From: Bacteroides stercorirosoris
GTDB lineage: Bacteria > Bacteroidota > Bacteroidia > Bacteroidales > Bacteroidaceae
Reading direction: 5' to 3'
NCBI RefSeq assembly: GCF_900142015.1
Contig: NZ_FQZN01000016.1
Location: 84,058-148,057, forward strand
Length of the DNA: 64,000 nucleotides
A program made the position numbers and the translations under genes. The notes under the pieces were generated by a model. That model was not told the origin of the DNA, searched no databases, and saw only the letters and a list, made by a program, of their open reading frames with translations. Below are positions 44,323 through 52,295 of the stretch, piece after piece; position 1 is the first letter of the stretch, and each line of letters begins with the position of its first letter.

Positions 44323-44525
44323 AAGATGAACCTTAGTTTTATTCTTCAAGTACTCAATATCTTAGCAAGCTCTTAATCCTTTCTCCCACTAATAACCCCA
44401 CGTGTGCAATTCTTTAGATTGCTTGGTGTTGCGGTGGTTGTTTGAGTTGATGCAAAGATAGGTGTTTATTATAGAGTAATAAAATAAAAGAGCCATATTT
44501 AACACGAAAATGCAGAGAGTTTTCT

Positions 44526-44533
44526 TACTTTTG
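44526..44533 (+). promoter_or_regulatory. -7 promoter box of DUF488 gene
   Basis: TACTTTTG followed by C fits TAnnTTTG. The ATG is only 4 bases downstream of the box, so the mRNA would be leaderless or nearly so. Confidence 0.6.
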
Positions 44534-44537
44534 CAAT

Positions 44538-45437
44538 ATGTTATATTATAGAAGAAAAATATTATTAGCATTGATTGAAGCATTTGGCGGTCATTTGACT
44601 GCCAAACAACTTCAGAAATATTTGTTCCTTTTTACAAGGAAACAAGAGGAAAAAGCATTTGATTTTATTCCTTATTACTATGGTTGTTTTTCATTCCAAG
44701 CAAATCAGGATATAATGACATTAGCTAAATTGGGCTACTTAAGTATTATAAAAAGCGAGAATGGTCGTAGAATACAAATTTGTCAACCCAATAATTATTT
44801 GATGATGCTTGATATGTTTGAACAGCAAGCTATAAAAGAAATAAAAGAAAAATTTGGTTGTCTATCTCAAAACGAGTTAATTCGTTACACTTATATCAAT
44901 TATCCTTATTACGCAACAAAAAGTACAATAGCAATTAATTTGCTAAATGAGGAAGAATTAGCTGTAATAGATAAGCAAAAAAGAACCTTTACAGAGCCTC
45001 AATTATTCACTATAGGATATGAAGGACGCTCTTTAGAAAAATACATTAATATTCTCCTCGTGAATGATGTACATATTCTCTGTGATGTCCGTAAAAATGC
45101 CTATAGTCAAAAATATGGATTTTCAAAAAGTCAATTAGAGAAAGCATGTACAGGAGTAGGTATAAAATATATCCATATACCGCAACTGGGAATAGAATCA
45201 GAACAAAGACAAGATTTAAAATCACAAAAAGATTATGAAATTCTTTTTGAGTCATATGAAAAATCTACCCTAAAAGAAAATTGGGATTATCTTTTATATG
45301 TCCGAGAATTGATTGATACAGAGAAACGTGTAGCTTTAACTTGCTTTGAAGAAAGTCACAAACAATGCCATAGAGGAAGAGTTGCGAAATATTTAATGCA
45401 ACTACCTGATATAACTTACACCCTTAAACATCTATAA
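44538..45437 (+). CDS. DUF488 domain protein with an N-terminal helical domain
   Basis: The 299-residue protein has two parts. Residues 1-100 are helical (LALIEAFGGHLTAKQLQKYL, AFDFIPYYYGCFS, LAKLGYLS) and resemble, by eye, Panacea/SocA-like antitoxin or DUF4065-type domains. Residues about 155-299 are DUF488: FTIGYEGRSLEKYI, CDVRKNAYSQKYGFSK (Asp183-Val-Arg185), YIHIPQLG, and LTCFEESHKQCHRGRVAKYL (Cys269, Cys277-His-Arg). DUF488 proteins are found in genomic islands; the conserved Asp, Arg, Cys and CHR suggest an enzyme, but the reaction is unknown. The partner gene follows after 3 bp. Whether the N-terminal domain is regulatory is inference. Confidence 0.8.
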   Translation: MLYYRRKILLALIEAFGGHLTAKQLQKYLFLFTRKQEEKAFDFIPYYYGCFSFQANQDIMTLAKLGYLSIIKSENGRRIQICQPNNYLMMLDMFEQQAIKEIKEKFGCLSQNELIRYTYINYPYYATKSTIAINLLNEEELAVIDKQKRTFTEPQLFTIGYEGRSLEKYINILLVNDVHILCDVRKNAYSQKYGFSKSQLEKACTGVGIKYIHIPQLGIESEQRQDLKSQKDYEILFESYEKSTLKENWDYLLYVRELIDTEKRVALTCFEESHKQCHRGRVAKYLMQLPDITYTLKHL

Positions 45438-45440
45438 AAC

Positions 45441-46277
45441 ATGCCTACAACTCGAGTTCTAATTGCTGTAAAAACATACCCTACTTTATCGGAAAAATAC
45501 GATGAATTAGTTTGTACTGCTGGTTTCTTGGAAGATGGCACTTGGATAAGAATATATCCTATTCCTTTTCGTAAATTAAGTTATGATAAGAGATATAGTA
45601 AATGGCAGTGGATAGAACTTGATTTGGTTAAAAACACCAGTGATTTTAGGAAAGAAAGTTTTCGTCCTGCAAATATAGATAATGAAATAAAAATAGTAGG
45701 AGAAATTGGTACAAAAAATGGCTGGGCAAAAAGAAAGTCTATTGTTTTAAAACATATCCGTTATAATATGGCTGAGCTTATTGAAGAAGCCAAAAATCCT
45801 CAAATAGGAACATCATTAGCCGTATTTAAACCTCAAAGAATTATTGATTTTGTTTGGGAAGAATCTACAAGAGAATGGAATAAGCAGAAATTAGATGTTG
45901 TATATGCCAATCAAGCCCAACATAGTTTATTTGATGTAGAAGAAACTAAAAGAATATTCAAAGTAGCTAAAAAATTGCCTTATGAGTTCTCATATAAGTT
46001 TATATCAGAAGATGGTAAAGAACGAAAACTCATGATTGAAGATTGGGAATTAGGGATGCTTTATTGGAATTGCCTTGCTGCTGCTAATGGAAATGAACAA
46101 GTCGCATGTGAAAAAGTGAAAGAGAAATATTTCACAGAATGGTGTAAAAAAGATATATATTTTTTCTTAGGAACAACCAAGAAATTTCATAATGTAGGTA
46201 CTAATCCTTTTATTATTATTGGAACATTTTATCCACCGAAGAATCCGCAATTGGCTTTGACCTTTAAAATGGACTAA
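45441..46277 (+). CDS. Unknown partner of the DUF488 protein
   Basis: The 278-residue protein has no signal or membrane segment. Its start (TRVLIAVKTYPTLSEKYDEL, CTAGFLEDGTWIRIYPIPFR) is a compact beta-rich region with an aromatic/basic patch (DKRYSKWQWIEL) that could bind nucleic acid. The end holds FFLGTTKKFHN and FIIIGTFYPP. Met45441 is 3 bp after the DUF488 stop, so the two are certainly one operon. I do not recognise a named family with confidence; DUF488 genes with such a partner appear in many islands, so a conserved two-component system is plausible. Confidence 0.7.
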   Translation: MPTTRVLIAVKTYPTLSEKYDELVCTAGFLEDGTWIRIYPIPFRKLSYDKRYSKWQWIELDLVKNTSDFRKESFRPANIDNEIKIVGEIGTKNGWAKRKSIVLKHIRYNMAELIEEAKNPQIGTSLAVFKPQRIIDFVWEESTREWNKQKLDVVYANQAQHSLFDVEETKRIFKVAKKLPYEFSYKFISEDGKERKLMIEDWELGMLYWNCLAAANGNEQVACEKVKEKYFTEWCKKDIYFFLGTTKKFHNVGTNPFIIIGTFYPPKNPQLALTFKMD

Positions 46278-46575
46278 TACAAACTTAGTTATATTAAATA
46301 AAAGCTTTTAGATATAAGAACAAAAGACCATAGTATAAACTTACTTTCGTAAATACGATTCGATATAATACATTTTGCTGAAAAGAAGATTGTTGAAAAA
46401 TATTTTTTTAAGATGGCAAGGAATTGCTTTTTACTATTTTGCTTTTAATAACCCTATGAAGAACATAGACTAAGCTTTAGTCCTATCACATTTATTACTT
46501 TTTTATTAGAATGTCCCTTTTTTACACCTATTATCAATCTAAGAAATCTTACTTTTGCCTGATAATTAAGGCAAA
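46278..46575. other. AT-rich intergenic stretch with promoter
   Basis: No gene is visible in about 300 bases. A -7 box TACTTTTG (46550-46557) lies 18 bp before the AraC start codon. The rest is AT-rich, with no clear terminator for the DUF488 operon. Confidence 0.5.
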
Positions 46576-47403
46576 ATGGAGAAAATTCAAGTAATACAAC
46601 CTACTAAATTGCTTGCTCCTTATATAAAGCAATATTGGTTTTTAAGGATAGATGATGTAAAGCAAGGCTTTCAACGTTCTATCCCAGCAGGTTGTGTAGG
46701 AATTGTTTTTCATAAAGGAAACAAAATTATTTCTTCTTTTCATAAGGGAACGCAACCACAATCCTATATAAGCGGGCAAATCAGTACTTATTCAGACATA
46801 GAATTTTCTTTCTTGGATATGGTCATTATTTTATTCCAGCCTATCGGATGCAGGATGTTTTTTCCATATCCTATGGAAGAGTTTACTAATCAGAATATAG
46901 GTATTGATTTGTTAGATAACACCTGTTTAGTAGAATTGGAAGAGAAAATAAATGAAACATCAGATAATTATCAAATAGTCAGATTGATAGAAGAATATTT
47001 ATTAAATAGATTATGCAAAAATATTCCATGCAACGCCAATAGGATTATAACTACTGTTCAAAATATCAATGAAGGAGAAGGGAATATATCCGTTTTATCT
47101 CAAACGGCTTGTTTAGGATATAAGCAATTTAAACGGATATTCGCTGAATATGTAGGACTAAATCCAAAAGATTTTATCCAAATCACACGATTTAGGAAGA
47201 CATTCCATATTTTGCAATCAACTCCACAAATCAGCATAAGTAAAGTTGCTTATGATTGTGGATATTATGATAAATCACATTTAATAAAAGAGTTTAATAT
47301 GTTCACGGGCTATACCCCTAAACAACTACTTGAAATTTGTGATACTTATACCGAAAACCTATCGGTATTCAACTCTGTATTTATCAACGACAAAAAAACT
47401 TAA
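46576..47403 (+). CDS. AraC-family transcriptional regulator, element cargo
   Basis: The 275-residue protein has an N-terminal DUF6597-like domain (LAPYIKQYWFLRIDD, PAGCVGIVFHKGNK, SYISGQ, VIILFQPIGCRMFF). An AraC DNA-binding domain (about 160-265) follows: ISVLSQTACLGYKQFKRIFAE, ISKVAYDCGYYDKSHLIKEF, ending GYTPKQLLEI. The ketopantoate reductase-like gene follows after 12 bp, so this is probably its regulator and co-transcribed. Such AraC/oxidoreductase pairs are common cargo. Confidence 0.85.
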   Translation: MEKIQVIQPTKLLAPYIKQYWFLRIDDVKQGFQRSIPAGCVGIVFHKGNKIISSFHKGTQPQSYISGQISTYSDIEFSFLDMVIILFQPIGCRMFFPYPMEEFTNQNIGIDLLDNTCLVELEEKINETSDNYQIVRLIEEYLLNRLCKNIPCNANRIITTVQNINEGEGNISVLSQTACLGYKQFKRIFAEYVGLNPKDFIQITRFRKTFHILQSTPQISISKVAYDCGYYDKSHLIKEFNMFTGYTPKQLLEICDTYTENLSVFNSVFINDKKT

Positions 47404-47415
47404 TAACATCGCTTT

Positions 47416-48390
47416 ATGAAAATATTGATATACGGTGCTGGCGTAGTGGGTTGTACTTATGGCTGGCAATTATCCAAAGCAGGATGTGACGTTGCTGTAT
47501 TGGTGCGTAAGGAGCAAAAAGAACTTGTACAAAAAGATGGTATTCGCATTATCTGTTCTGACTTTAGAGAGAAAACAAGAAAAGATACAGATATAATCTT
47601 TAAGCCTACAGTAATAGACGAACTTTCGTCAAACAATGATTTTGAATACATTATTGTCTCCACCAATAAATTGCAATTATCAACTATATTACCAAGTCTT
47701 TCAAAGTCAGCAGGAAAAGCAAATGTTGTATTTTTCCAAAATAACTGGAATGTTTTTACTGAAATAGATAAATATCTAAAACCTGAACAATACTTTTTTG
47801 CCTTTCCCTTCATGGTCGGGGGTGGAAAAGAAGATAAAAGCATACATTGTGCTATTTCAGGTCTAAAATATTCCAATACTCCGTTAGGTGAAAAAGACGG
47901 GCGGATAACTCCACAAGTAGAAAAACTTTTTATAATACTGGATAAAGCAAACTTAAAGCCTGTCATTTCTAATCAAATATTAGTATGGCTAATCACACAT
48001 TATGCTGTTGCTGCCGGTCTTTCAGCGGGAATAATGAGTGCCGGAAGTGCCTCTAAATTTATAGAGAATACAGCTATTATTAAAATTACAATGAAAGCTA
48101 TTCGGGAAGGCTTAGCTATTTGTAAAAGAATGGGTATCAATCCTAAAACAGAAAAAGCAAATAGATTATATCTTTTACCTTTATTTATCAGTGTGCCAAT
48201 AGCTAAGAAAATTTATGGTAATGATGCTCTGCAACTTATGTTTGATGGACATATAAATCATTCTCCTGTTGAAATAAGGCAAATGATAGATGATATAATA
48301 GATAGTGGTATAAAATATGCTGTTACAACTCCTAATCTGGCACAATTAAAAAGTTATATATCTTCTAACCAAACTAATAAAAGTAAGTGA
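47416..48390 (+). CDS. Ketopantoate reductase-family (ApbA/PanE-like) oxidoreductase
   Basis: The 324-residue protein starts with a Rossmann GxGxxG (YGAGVVGCTYGWQL), then VSTNKLQLSTILPSL and VFFQNNWN. The C-terminal helical domain (AVAAGLSAGIMSAGS, KAIREGLAICKRMG, NHSPVEIRQMIDDII) is normal for the family. PanE reduces 2-dehydropantoate with NADPH; many ApbA homologues act on other substrates. The chromosome likely has its own panE, so this element copy is probably a detoxifying or specialised oxidoreductase. It follows its AraC regulator and overlaps the possible GTG start region of the next gene. Confidence 0.85.
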   Translation: MKILIYGAGVVGCTYGWQLSKAGCDVAVLVRKEQKELVQKDGIRIICSDFREKTRKDTDIIFKPTVIDELSSNNDFEYIIVSTNKLQLSTILPSLSKSAGKANVVFFQNNWNVFTEIDKYLKPEQYFFAFPFMVGGGKEDKSIHCAISGLKYSNTPLGEKDGRITPQVEKLFIILDKANLKPVISNQILVWLITHYAVAAGLSAGIMSAGSASKFIENTAIIKITMKAIREGLAICKRMGINPKTEKANRLYLLPLFISVPIAKKIYGNDALQLMFDGHINHSPVEIRQMIDDIIDSGIKYAVTTPNLAQLKSYISSNQTNKSK

Positions 48391-48428
48391 ATAAAGCTAT
48401 CAATTCGATAGCCATTAAATATAAGTAT

Positions 48429-48668
48429 ATGAAAGATATATTACAAGAGAGATTTTTCCAATTATTATTGGAATGCTCGCAGCGTAAAGTTTCTGTAACA
48501 GAGTTTACAGAAGCTATTGAGGAATTAGCTACACATTTAGCTAATTTCAGTTTCAACGAACAGGATTATAGCGTTTTACTTCGTTATTTCTCCTTTGGTT
48601 TGCATCGACTTAAATCGTATCGTGTGCGGTTTGAGCAAGAAAAAAATGCCCTACTTGCATTTAATTGA
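48429..48668 (+). CDS. Small helical protein, possible N-terminal part of an RteC-like protein
   Basis: I start at ATG 48429 (MKDILQERFFQLLLECSQRK); a GTG at 48387 overlaps the previous stop. The 79-residue frame ends shortly after an A7 run (48640-48646). The frame shifted by one base continues as a 131-residue RteC-like protein. It may be a small independent gene, or the original N-terminal half of that protein separated by a one-base change in the homopolymer. Helical, no other motif. Confidence 0.5.
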   Translation: MKDILQERFFQLLLECSQRKVSVTEFTEAIEELATHLANFSFNEQDYSVLLRYFSFGLHRLKSYRVRFEQEKNALLAFN

Positions 48669-49041
48669 TGAAGCAATAGGATTACTAAATAATGAAATGC
48701 GTATTATCAAACTGCGCATAAAATATCCTGAACAGTTCCAGCAACATGCAAATAAGCTCTTTATTTCCCCTCTCCATTTAGCTGACAAAACAAGCCTTGT
48801 CAATATCATGGAAATAGTCAGCGGCTTATTCCTTTCAAAACGTGTAATATATCAGAATGGAAACCCTATTCACCTGACAGACTTAGGGAAAGCCTTTGAA
48901 TGGCTTTTTAATATCAAATTAGGTGATTATCACCAAAAGTATATGGATGTCATTAAACGAAAGCCTGCCAAACTAACGGAGTTCCTTAATGAACTGGCAA
49001 CCTTTATCCGCAAAGAACACGAAAATAAAGGGTATAGATAA
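48646..49041 (+). CDS. RteC-family regulator (C-terminal part)
   Basis: The 131-residue product starts at an ATG inside the A7 run. The C-terminal part reads as RteC: LADKTSLVNIMEIVSGLFLSK, then LTDLGKAFEWLFNIKLGDYH and IKRKPAKLTEFLNELATFI. RteC proteins regulate excision of CTnDOT-type elements. RteC proteins are usually over 200 residues, so this one is short unless translated together with the upstream frame. It overlaps the upstream frame by 23 bp. Confidence 0.65.
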   Translation: MPYLHLIDEAIGLLNNEMRIIKLRIKYPEQFQQHANKLFISPLHLADKTSLVNIMEIVSGLFLSKRVIYQNGNPIHLTDLGKAFEWLFNIKLGDYHQKYMDVIKRKPAKLTEFLNELATFIRKEHENKGYR

Positions 49042-49172
49042 TCAGGTATTTAGCATCAATTTATACGGGGTAGCGTATGCTACCCTGTAATTTGTTTGCT
49101 TTCCTTTGCCGAACTTTGCTTCATCAATCGATTGGTAATCATTTATATATAACTTGAAAAATGAAGTAAATT

Positions 49173-49496
49173 ATGTATGTAGATAATTACGAGTTCAAAG
49201 ACTGGATACAAAAACTACTTGATAAACTGGAAGGAGTTGGCAAAGACGTAAAGAGTTTGCAGACCAATCCCGAAGTGATGCCGAATGACAAACTACTGGA
49301 TAATCAGGATTTATGCCTGCTATTCAAAGTCAGTACCCGGACATTGCAGAGATTGAGAAGTAAAAAACTGCTACCCTTTATGATGATTAGCGGAAAAGCC
49401 TATTACCGGGCTTCGGATGTGCGTGAGTTCATAAAGGAACGGTTCGATGTGGGTACGTTCCGTAAGTTTGAGAAAGAATACGGAACGGATAAGTAA
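49173..49496 (+). CDS. Excisionase-like helix-turn-helix protein
   Basis: The 107-residue protein has a MerR/HTH-17-type domain (about 40-100): LLDNQDLCLLFKVSTRTLQR, KLLPFMMISGKAYYRASDVREFI. It resembles two other small proteins in the same element, with the same D-x-x-x-L-F-x-V-S-x-R-T-L-Q pattern. Typical of excision or regulatory factors of Bacteroides conjugative transposons. A rho-independent terminator follows immediately. Confidence 0.85.
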   Translation: MYVDNYEFKDWIQKLLDKLEGVGKDVKSLQTNPEVMPNDKLLDNQDLCLLFKVSTRTLQRLRSKKLLPFMMISGKAYYRASDVREFIKERFDVGTFRKFEKEYGTDK

Positions 49497-49501
49497 GTAT
49501 G

Positions 49502-49558
49502 AAATTTATCCCGAAGCTGTACACGTGGCAGTTTCGGGATATTTTTCTTTTGGCAAGT
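49502..49558 (+). repeat. Terminator-containing direct repeat, copy A
   Basis: A 57-bp segment with TCCCGAAGCTG-type stem (TCCCGAA/TTCGGGA), loop, and T run (ATTTTTCTTTT). It recurs at 50332-50388 with three differences. It follows the excisionase-like gene as terminator. Confidence 0.85.
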
Positions 49559-49614
49559 TTTTGTTGTTCATCCGCCAATATGTACTTTCTATTTAAAATA
49601 TTGGGATAAAGGTT

Positions 49615-50112
49615 TTATTGCTTTTGCTTAGAATAATGAGCTTCAAGGTTATGTAATTGCTGTATAAATAGATTAGTCTGCTTACTGTTTTCTACCTTAT
49701 CATATAAACTAACCATTATATATTCTTGCAATAAATCTTTGTTTGTTATGCAGTGACTGAAATCATATACTTTTGTATCAGGATCTAACTTTGTTATATC
49801 TTGAACATTAATGTGGTCGGGCATATATCCGTAAACATTGGTATAATATGTGGTTTTACTCCATTTCCAAGTATAAGTACGAGATCCTCCAAAACTATCA
49901 GAAGTATATGTTTTAATAAAATATAGAATTCGTAGCTTTTTATATAAATATAATGCAAGAATGATAAATCCGATGACTAAAACTATTATCCACAATGATA
50001 TTCTATAGTTTAGATATGAGGATGGGATACTAAATAGGATTTCCAAAATTCCTATTAAAGACAAGATTCCTCCGATAATCGGATTAGTAAAAAATAGTAT
50101 CAACTTTTTCAT
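49615..50112 (-). CDS. Unknown small membrane protein between repeated terminators
   Basis: The 165-residue protein has two membrane segments (IIGGILSLIGILEILFS and LWIIVLVIGFIILALYLY) and a soluble C-terminal part (about 70-165), with an aromatic stretch RTYTWKWSKTTYYTNVYGY. No family is recognised. It is on the opposite strand to its neighbours and flanked on each side by near-identical 57-bp repeats holding a terminator, which looks like a cargo insertion between duplicated sites. Cytoplasmic tail and membrane anchor could suit an effector of a defence or exclusion system, but this is speculation. Confidence 0.7.
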   Translation of the reverse strand: MKKLILFFTNPIIGGILSLIGILEILFSIPSSYLNYRISLWIIVLVIGFIILALYLYKKLRILYFIKTYTSDSFGGSRTYTWKWSKTTYYTNVYGYMPDHINVQDITKLDPDTKVYDFSHCITNKDLLQEYIMVSLYDKVENSKQTNLFIQQLHNLEAHYSKQKQ

Positions 50113-50331
50113 ATGCTCAATTATGTGTTTTCACTTTTATGATAAACAAAAGTAGTCATTTCTCTACAATTATTTCATTTTCAAAGGAGAATAATTATCT
50201 TTGTTGTAGTTATATGATAATATAAGAATGTACTATCAGTGATCCTCTGTGGAGAAAGATTATAATTTGCTGAATACAACATATGATTTTAAACCCCGTT
50301 AGTCCTATATTAAAGCAAACAACTAATATTA

Positions 50332-50388
50332 AAATTCATCCCGAAGCTGTACACGCGGCAGCTTCGGGATATTTTTCTTTTGGCAAGT
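50332..50388 (+). repeat. Terminator-containing direct repeat, copy B
   Basis: Same 57-bp segment as copy A (49502-49558), 54 of 57 bases identical. Includes a perfect stem TCCCGAAGCTG/CAGCTTCGGGA, then ATTTTTCTTTT. Confidence 0.85.
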
Positions 50389-50394
50389 ATGTAT

Positions 50395-50844
50395 TTATTT
50401 CTCTACTGATATAATCCCCTCTTCCTTATAAGATGCTTCAAACTGTTTGGTAAGTACAATAATCTGCTGGTTCGTCTTTACCAGTTCAACAGTGTAGTGT
50501 TCCAGCTTGTAAAGCAGGGCAAGTGCTTTCTTTTCCGAAAAGTTGGAATGAAGTTCTTTCACCGTTTGGTTATACAGTATGCCTATGCTCCTGAATTGTG
50601 AAAACAATTGGGAGAGTTGGATGTAATAATCAACCTTGCTTTTATCAATCCTAAGTACCTTAAACGACTTTCCGAAAATACAGTTCTTTATGAAATGTGC
50701 CTTTACCTTATAGCCAGACTGGTCGTAAAAGGCTAAGAACTTGGCGTTCTCCACATCATCCAAATTCAGTGAATAGCGGTGTGTTCGTGGGTCAAGTTTA
50801 GGCTTGCGCCCTCCATTGTGTTGATACTTCTTTTTCTGTTCCAT
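50395..50844 (-). CDS. MobA-like mobilisation protein
   Basis: I start at the ATG complementary to 50842-50844 (MEQKKKYQHNGGRKPKLDPR). The 149-residue protein has the pattern of Bacteroides MobA proteins: basic N-terminus (GGRKPKLDPRTHRYSLNL), then VKAHFIKNCIFGKSFKVL and a helical C-terminal half. It binds the origin of transfer together with a relaxase, MobB, which should follow immediately in this position but is absent here. Mobilisation would need a relaxase from elsewhere. Confidence 0.75.
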   Translation of the reverse strand: MEQKKKYQHNGGRKPKLDPRTHRYSLNLDDVENAKFLAFYDQSGYKVKAHFIKNCIFGKSFKVLRIDKSKVDYYIQLSQLFSQFRSIGILYNQTVKELHSNFSEKKALALLYKLEHYTVELVKTNQQIIVLTKQFEASYKEEGIISVEK

Positions 50845-50887
50845 AATCATAATTTTTACAAGGTTTACGACTTCGGAGTAAACCAAA

Positions 50888-50972
50888 CCACCTTATCAGG
50901 TGGCAAGGTTTTGAGGTGCAAAAAGCGAATAGCGGACCTCAAAACACAACTTGCTATGTTCTAATGAACATA
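50888..50972. other. Cluster of inverted repeats, possible oriT
   Basis: Upstream of the MobA-like gene there are three inverted repeats: CCACC/GGTGG (50888-50903), GTTTTGAGGT/ACCTCAAAAC (50908-50945, loop 18) and TATGTTC/GAACATA (50955-50972). This layout is usual for origins of transfer of Bacteroides mobilisable elements. The rest of the 489-bp gap to 51333 is AT-rich and shows no gene. Confidence 0.5.
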
Positions 50973-51333
50973 AAAATCCTCCTTCCGTCGGATTGCCAAA
51001 GCAAGCGGTTCGGCTTCTTCCTATATCTATTTATCGGTTACAAAATTACAGACAGCCTTTTATCCCTGAAATATAGTGTATAACGCCAAATTGCGCCACA
51101 AACGGACAAAGCAACCCTATTTTGAAAAGCGTCTGTTTTTACCCCTTTCTTTGCTGAAAATTGATTGGATGAAAGCAATACATAAGACTGCCAAACAATA
51201 TTTAGAAATGGCTTTAAATCGTATTTGAAAGCTATTTAAAGATAAAGCAATGCAGCTATAAAACTGGTTCACTTTCTTTCAATCAGTATCAGAAATCAAT
51301 CAACCTATTTATAAACCATTAAAAATTGAAAGC

Positions 51334-51621
51334 ATGGAAGAAGTAAAACAATCATTACAGCAAAAACAGGAGAACTACAAAACGGCGTATCTCCAAAAGC
51401 GGACAATCTGCAACCGTCAAAGCGTGTACATAAGCGGAGAGATACAGAAACGTATCATGCAGATTGTAGGCGTGATTACTGGCAAACAGGTAAGTATCGG
51501 AAATTTCATTGATAACGTACTGGAAGAACATTTGAATACACACAATGATGTTCTTTCGGCTCTCTATCGGGAAGAAATGCAAAAAGGAATATTCAACCAG
51601 CCAAAAGAAAAAAACCTATGA
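51334..51621 (+). CDS. DUF3408 domain protein
   Basis: The 95-residue protein fits DUF3408 of conjugative transposons: NRQSVYISGEIQKRIMQIVG, then GKQVSIGNFIDNVLEEHLN, a likely ribbon-helix-helix DNA-binding fold. It is divergent from the MobA-like gene across the putative oriT and overlaps the next gene by 4 bp. Role in regulation or transfer is presumed. Confidence 0.8.
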   Translation: MEEVKQSLQQKQENYKTAYLQKRTICNRQSVYISGEIQKRIMQIVGVITGKQVSIGNFIDNVLEEHLNTHNDVLSALYREEMQKGIFNQPKEKNL

Positions 51622-51923
51622 ATATCATAACTATTGAGGAACAGACCTTTAAACAGGTGTGCGGTCGGTTTTCCGGCTTCGCCAGTCAGGTGGAACGGAT
51701 TTGCAAAGAGAATACCCGTCAGCCAGATGAATGGCTGTCAGGTCGTGAAGTGTGTGCCCTGCTCGGTATCAGCATCCGAAGTTTGCAGAACTACCGGGAT
51801 AGCGGTAAACTGGGCTACTCCCAAATAGGTAACAAGCTGTACTATAAATCTGCCGATATTGAAAGACTGATTGCAGAATGTATGGAAAACAAGATAACGA
51901 ATTATAAATCAAACAATAAATAA
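51618..51923 (+). CDS. Excisionase-like helix-turn-helix protein
   Basis: The 101-residue protein holds an HTH-17-type domain (about 38-92): WLSGREVCALLGISIRSLQN, KLGYSQIGNKLYYKSADIERLI. It overlaps the DUF3408 gene by 4 bp. Such proteins often accompany the DUF3408 gene in Bacteroides elements and are candidates for excisionases. Confidence 0.85.
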   Translation: MNIITIEEQTFKQVCGRFSGFASQVERICKENTRQPDEWLSGREVCALLGISIRSLQNYRDSGKLGYSQIGNKLYYKSADIERLIAECMENKITNYKSNNK

Positions 51924-51933
51924 ATATTGTCCT

Positions 51934-52236
51934 ATGGAAAAGAAAGAAGAAAATAATACGGAAATAAACCAGTCATTCAAATTGTCTGCTATTGTCGGAA
52001 TTTGGGAAAGTTTAAACCTTCATCCTACGGTGATGATATACCCAAGCAAGAAAAAGTATTTCCTTTCGATGCTCCATGTATCTGATAACGGACAGGCGAA
52101 ACCAGCCGTTTACGAGATACAGAAAGAAGATAACCGTTACTTCATCGTTGAAGCCTTTAAACGGCTTTATATCGGCTATGATGCGGTAAAAGATAGTATT
52201 TCCATATTTTACTATGGCGAGTATCTGCGTAACTGA
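51934..52236 (+). CDS. DUF3876 domain protein
   Basis: The 100-residue protein has the DUF3876 pattern (LSAIVGIWESLNLHPTVMIY, KKKYFLSMLHVSD). No function is known for this family, which is limited to Bacteroidetes mobile elements. It lies 10 bp after the previous gene. Confidence 0.75.
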   Translation: MEKKEENNTEINQSFKLSAIVGIWESLNLHPTVMIYPSKKKYFLSMLHVSDNGQAKPAVYEIQKEDNRYFIVEAFKRLYIGYDAVKDSISIFYYGEYLRN

Positions 52237-52295
52237 CAGGTGTATGTCTGTCAATCATTCAAACGAATTATCAATCAATATAACGATATAGCAAT

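Noticed and set aside
44323..44332. Further partial match (GAACC) to the tRNA T-arm after the 13-bp repeat
   Set aside because: Only half of the following bases match, so the core is taken as 13 bp.
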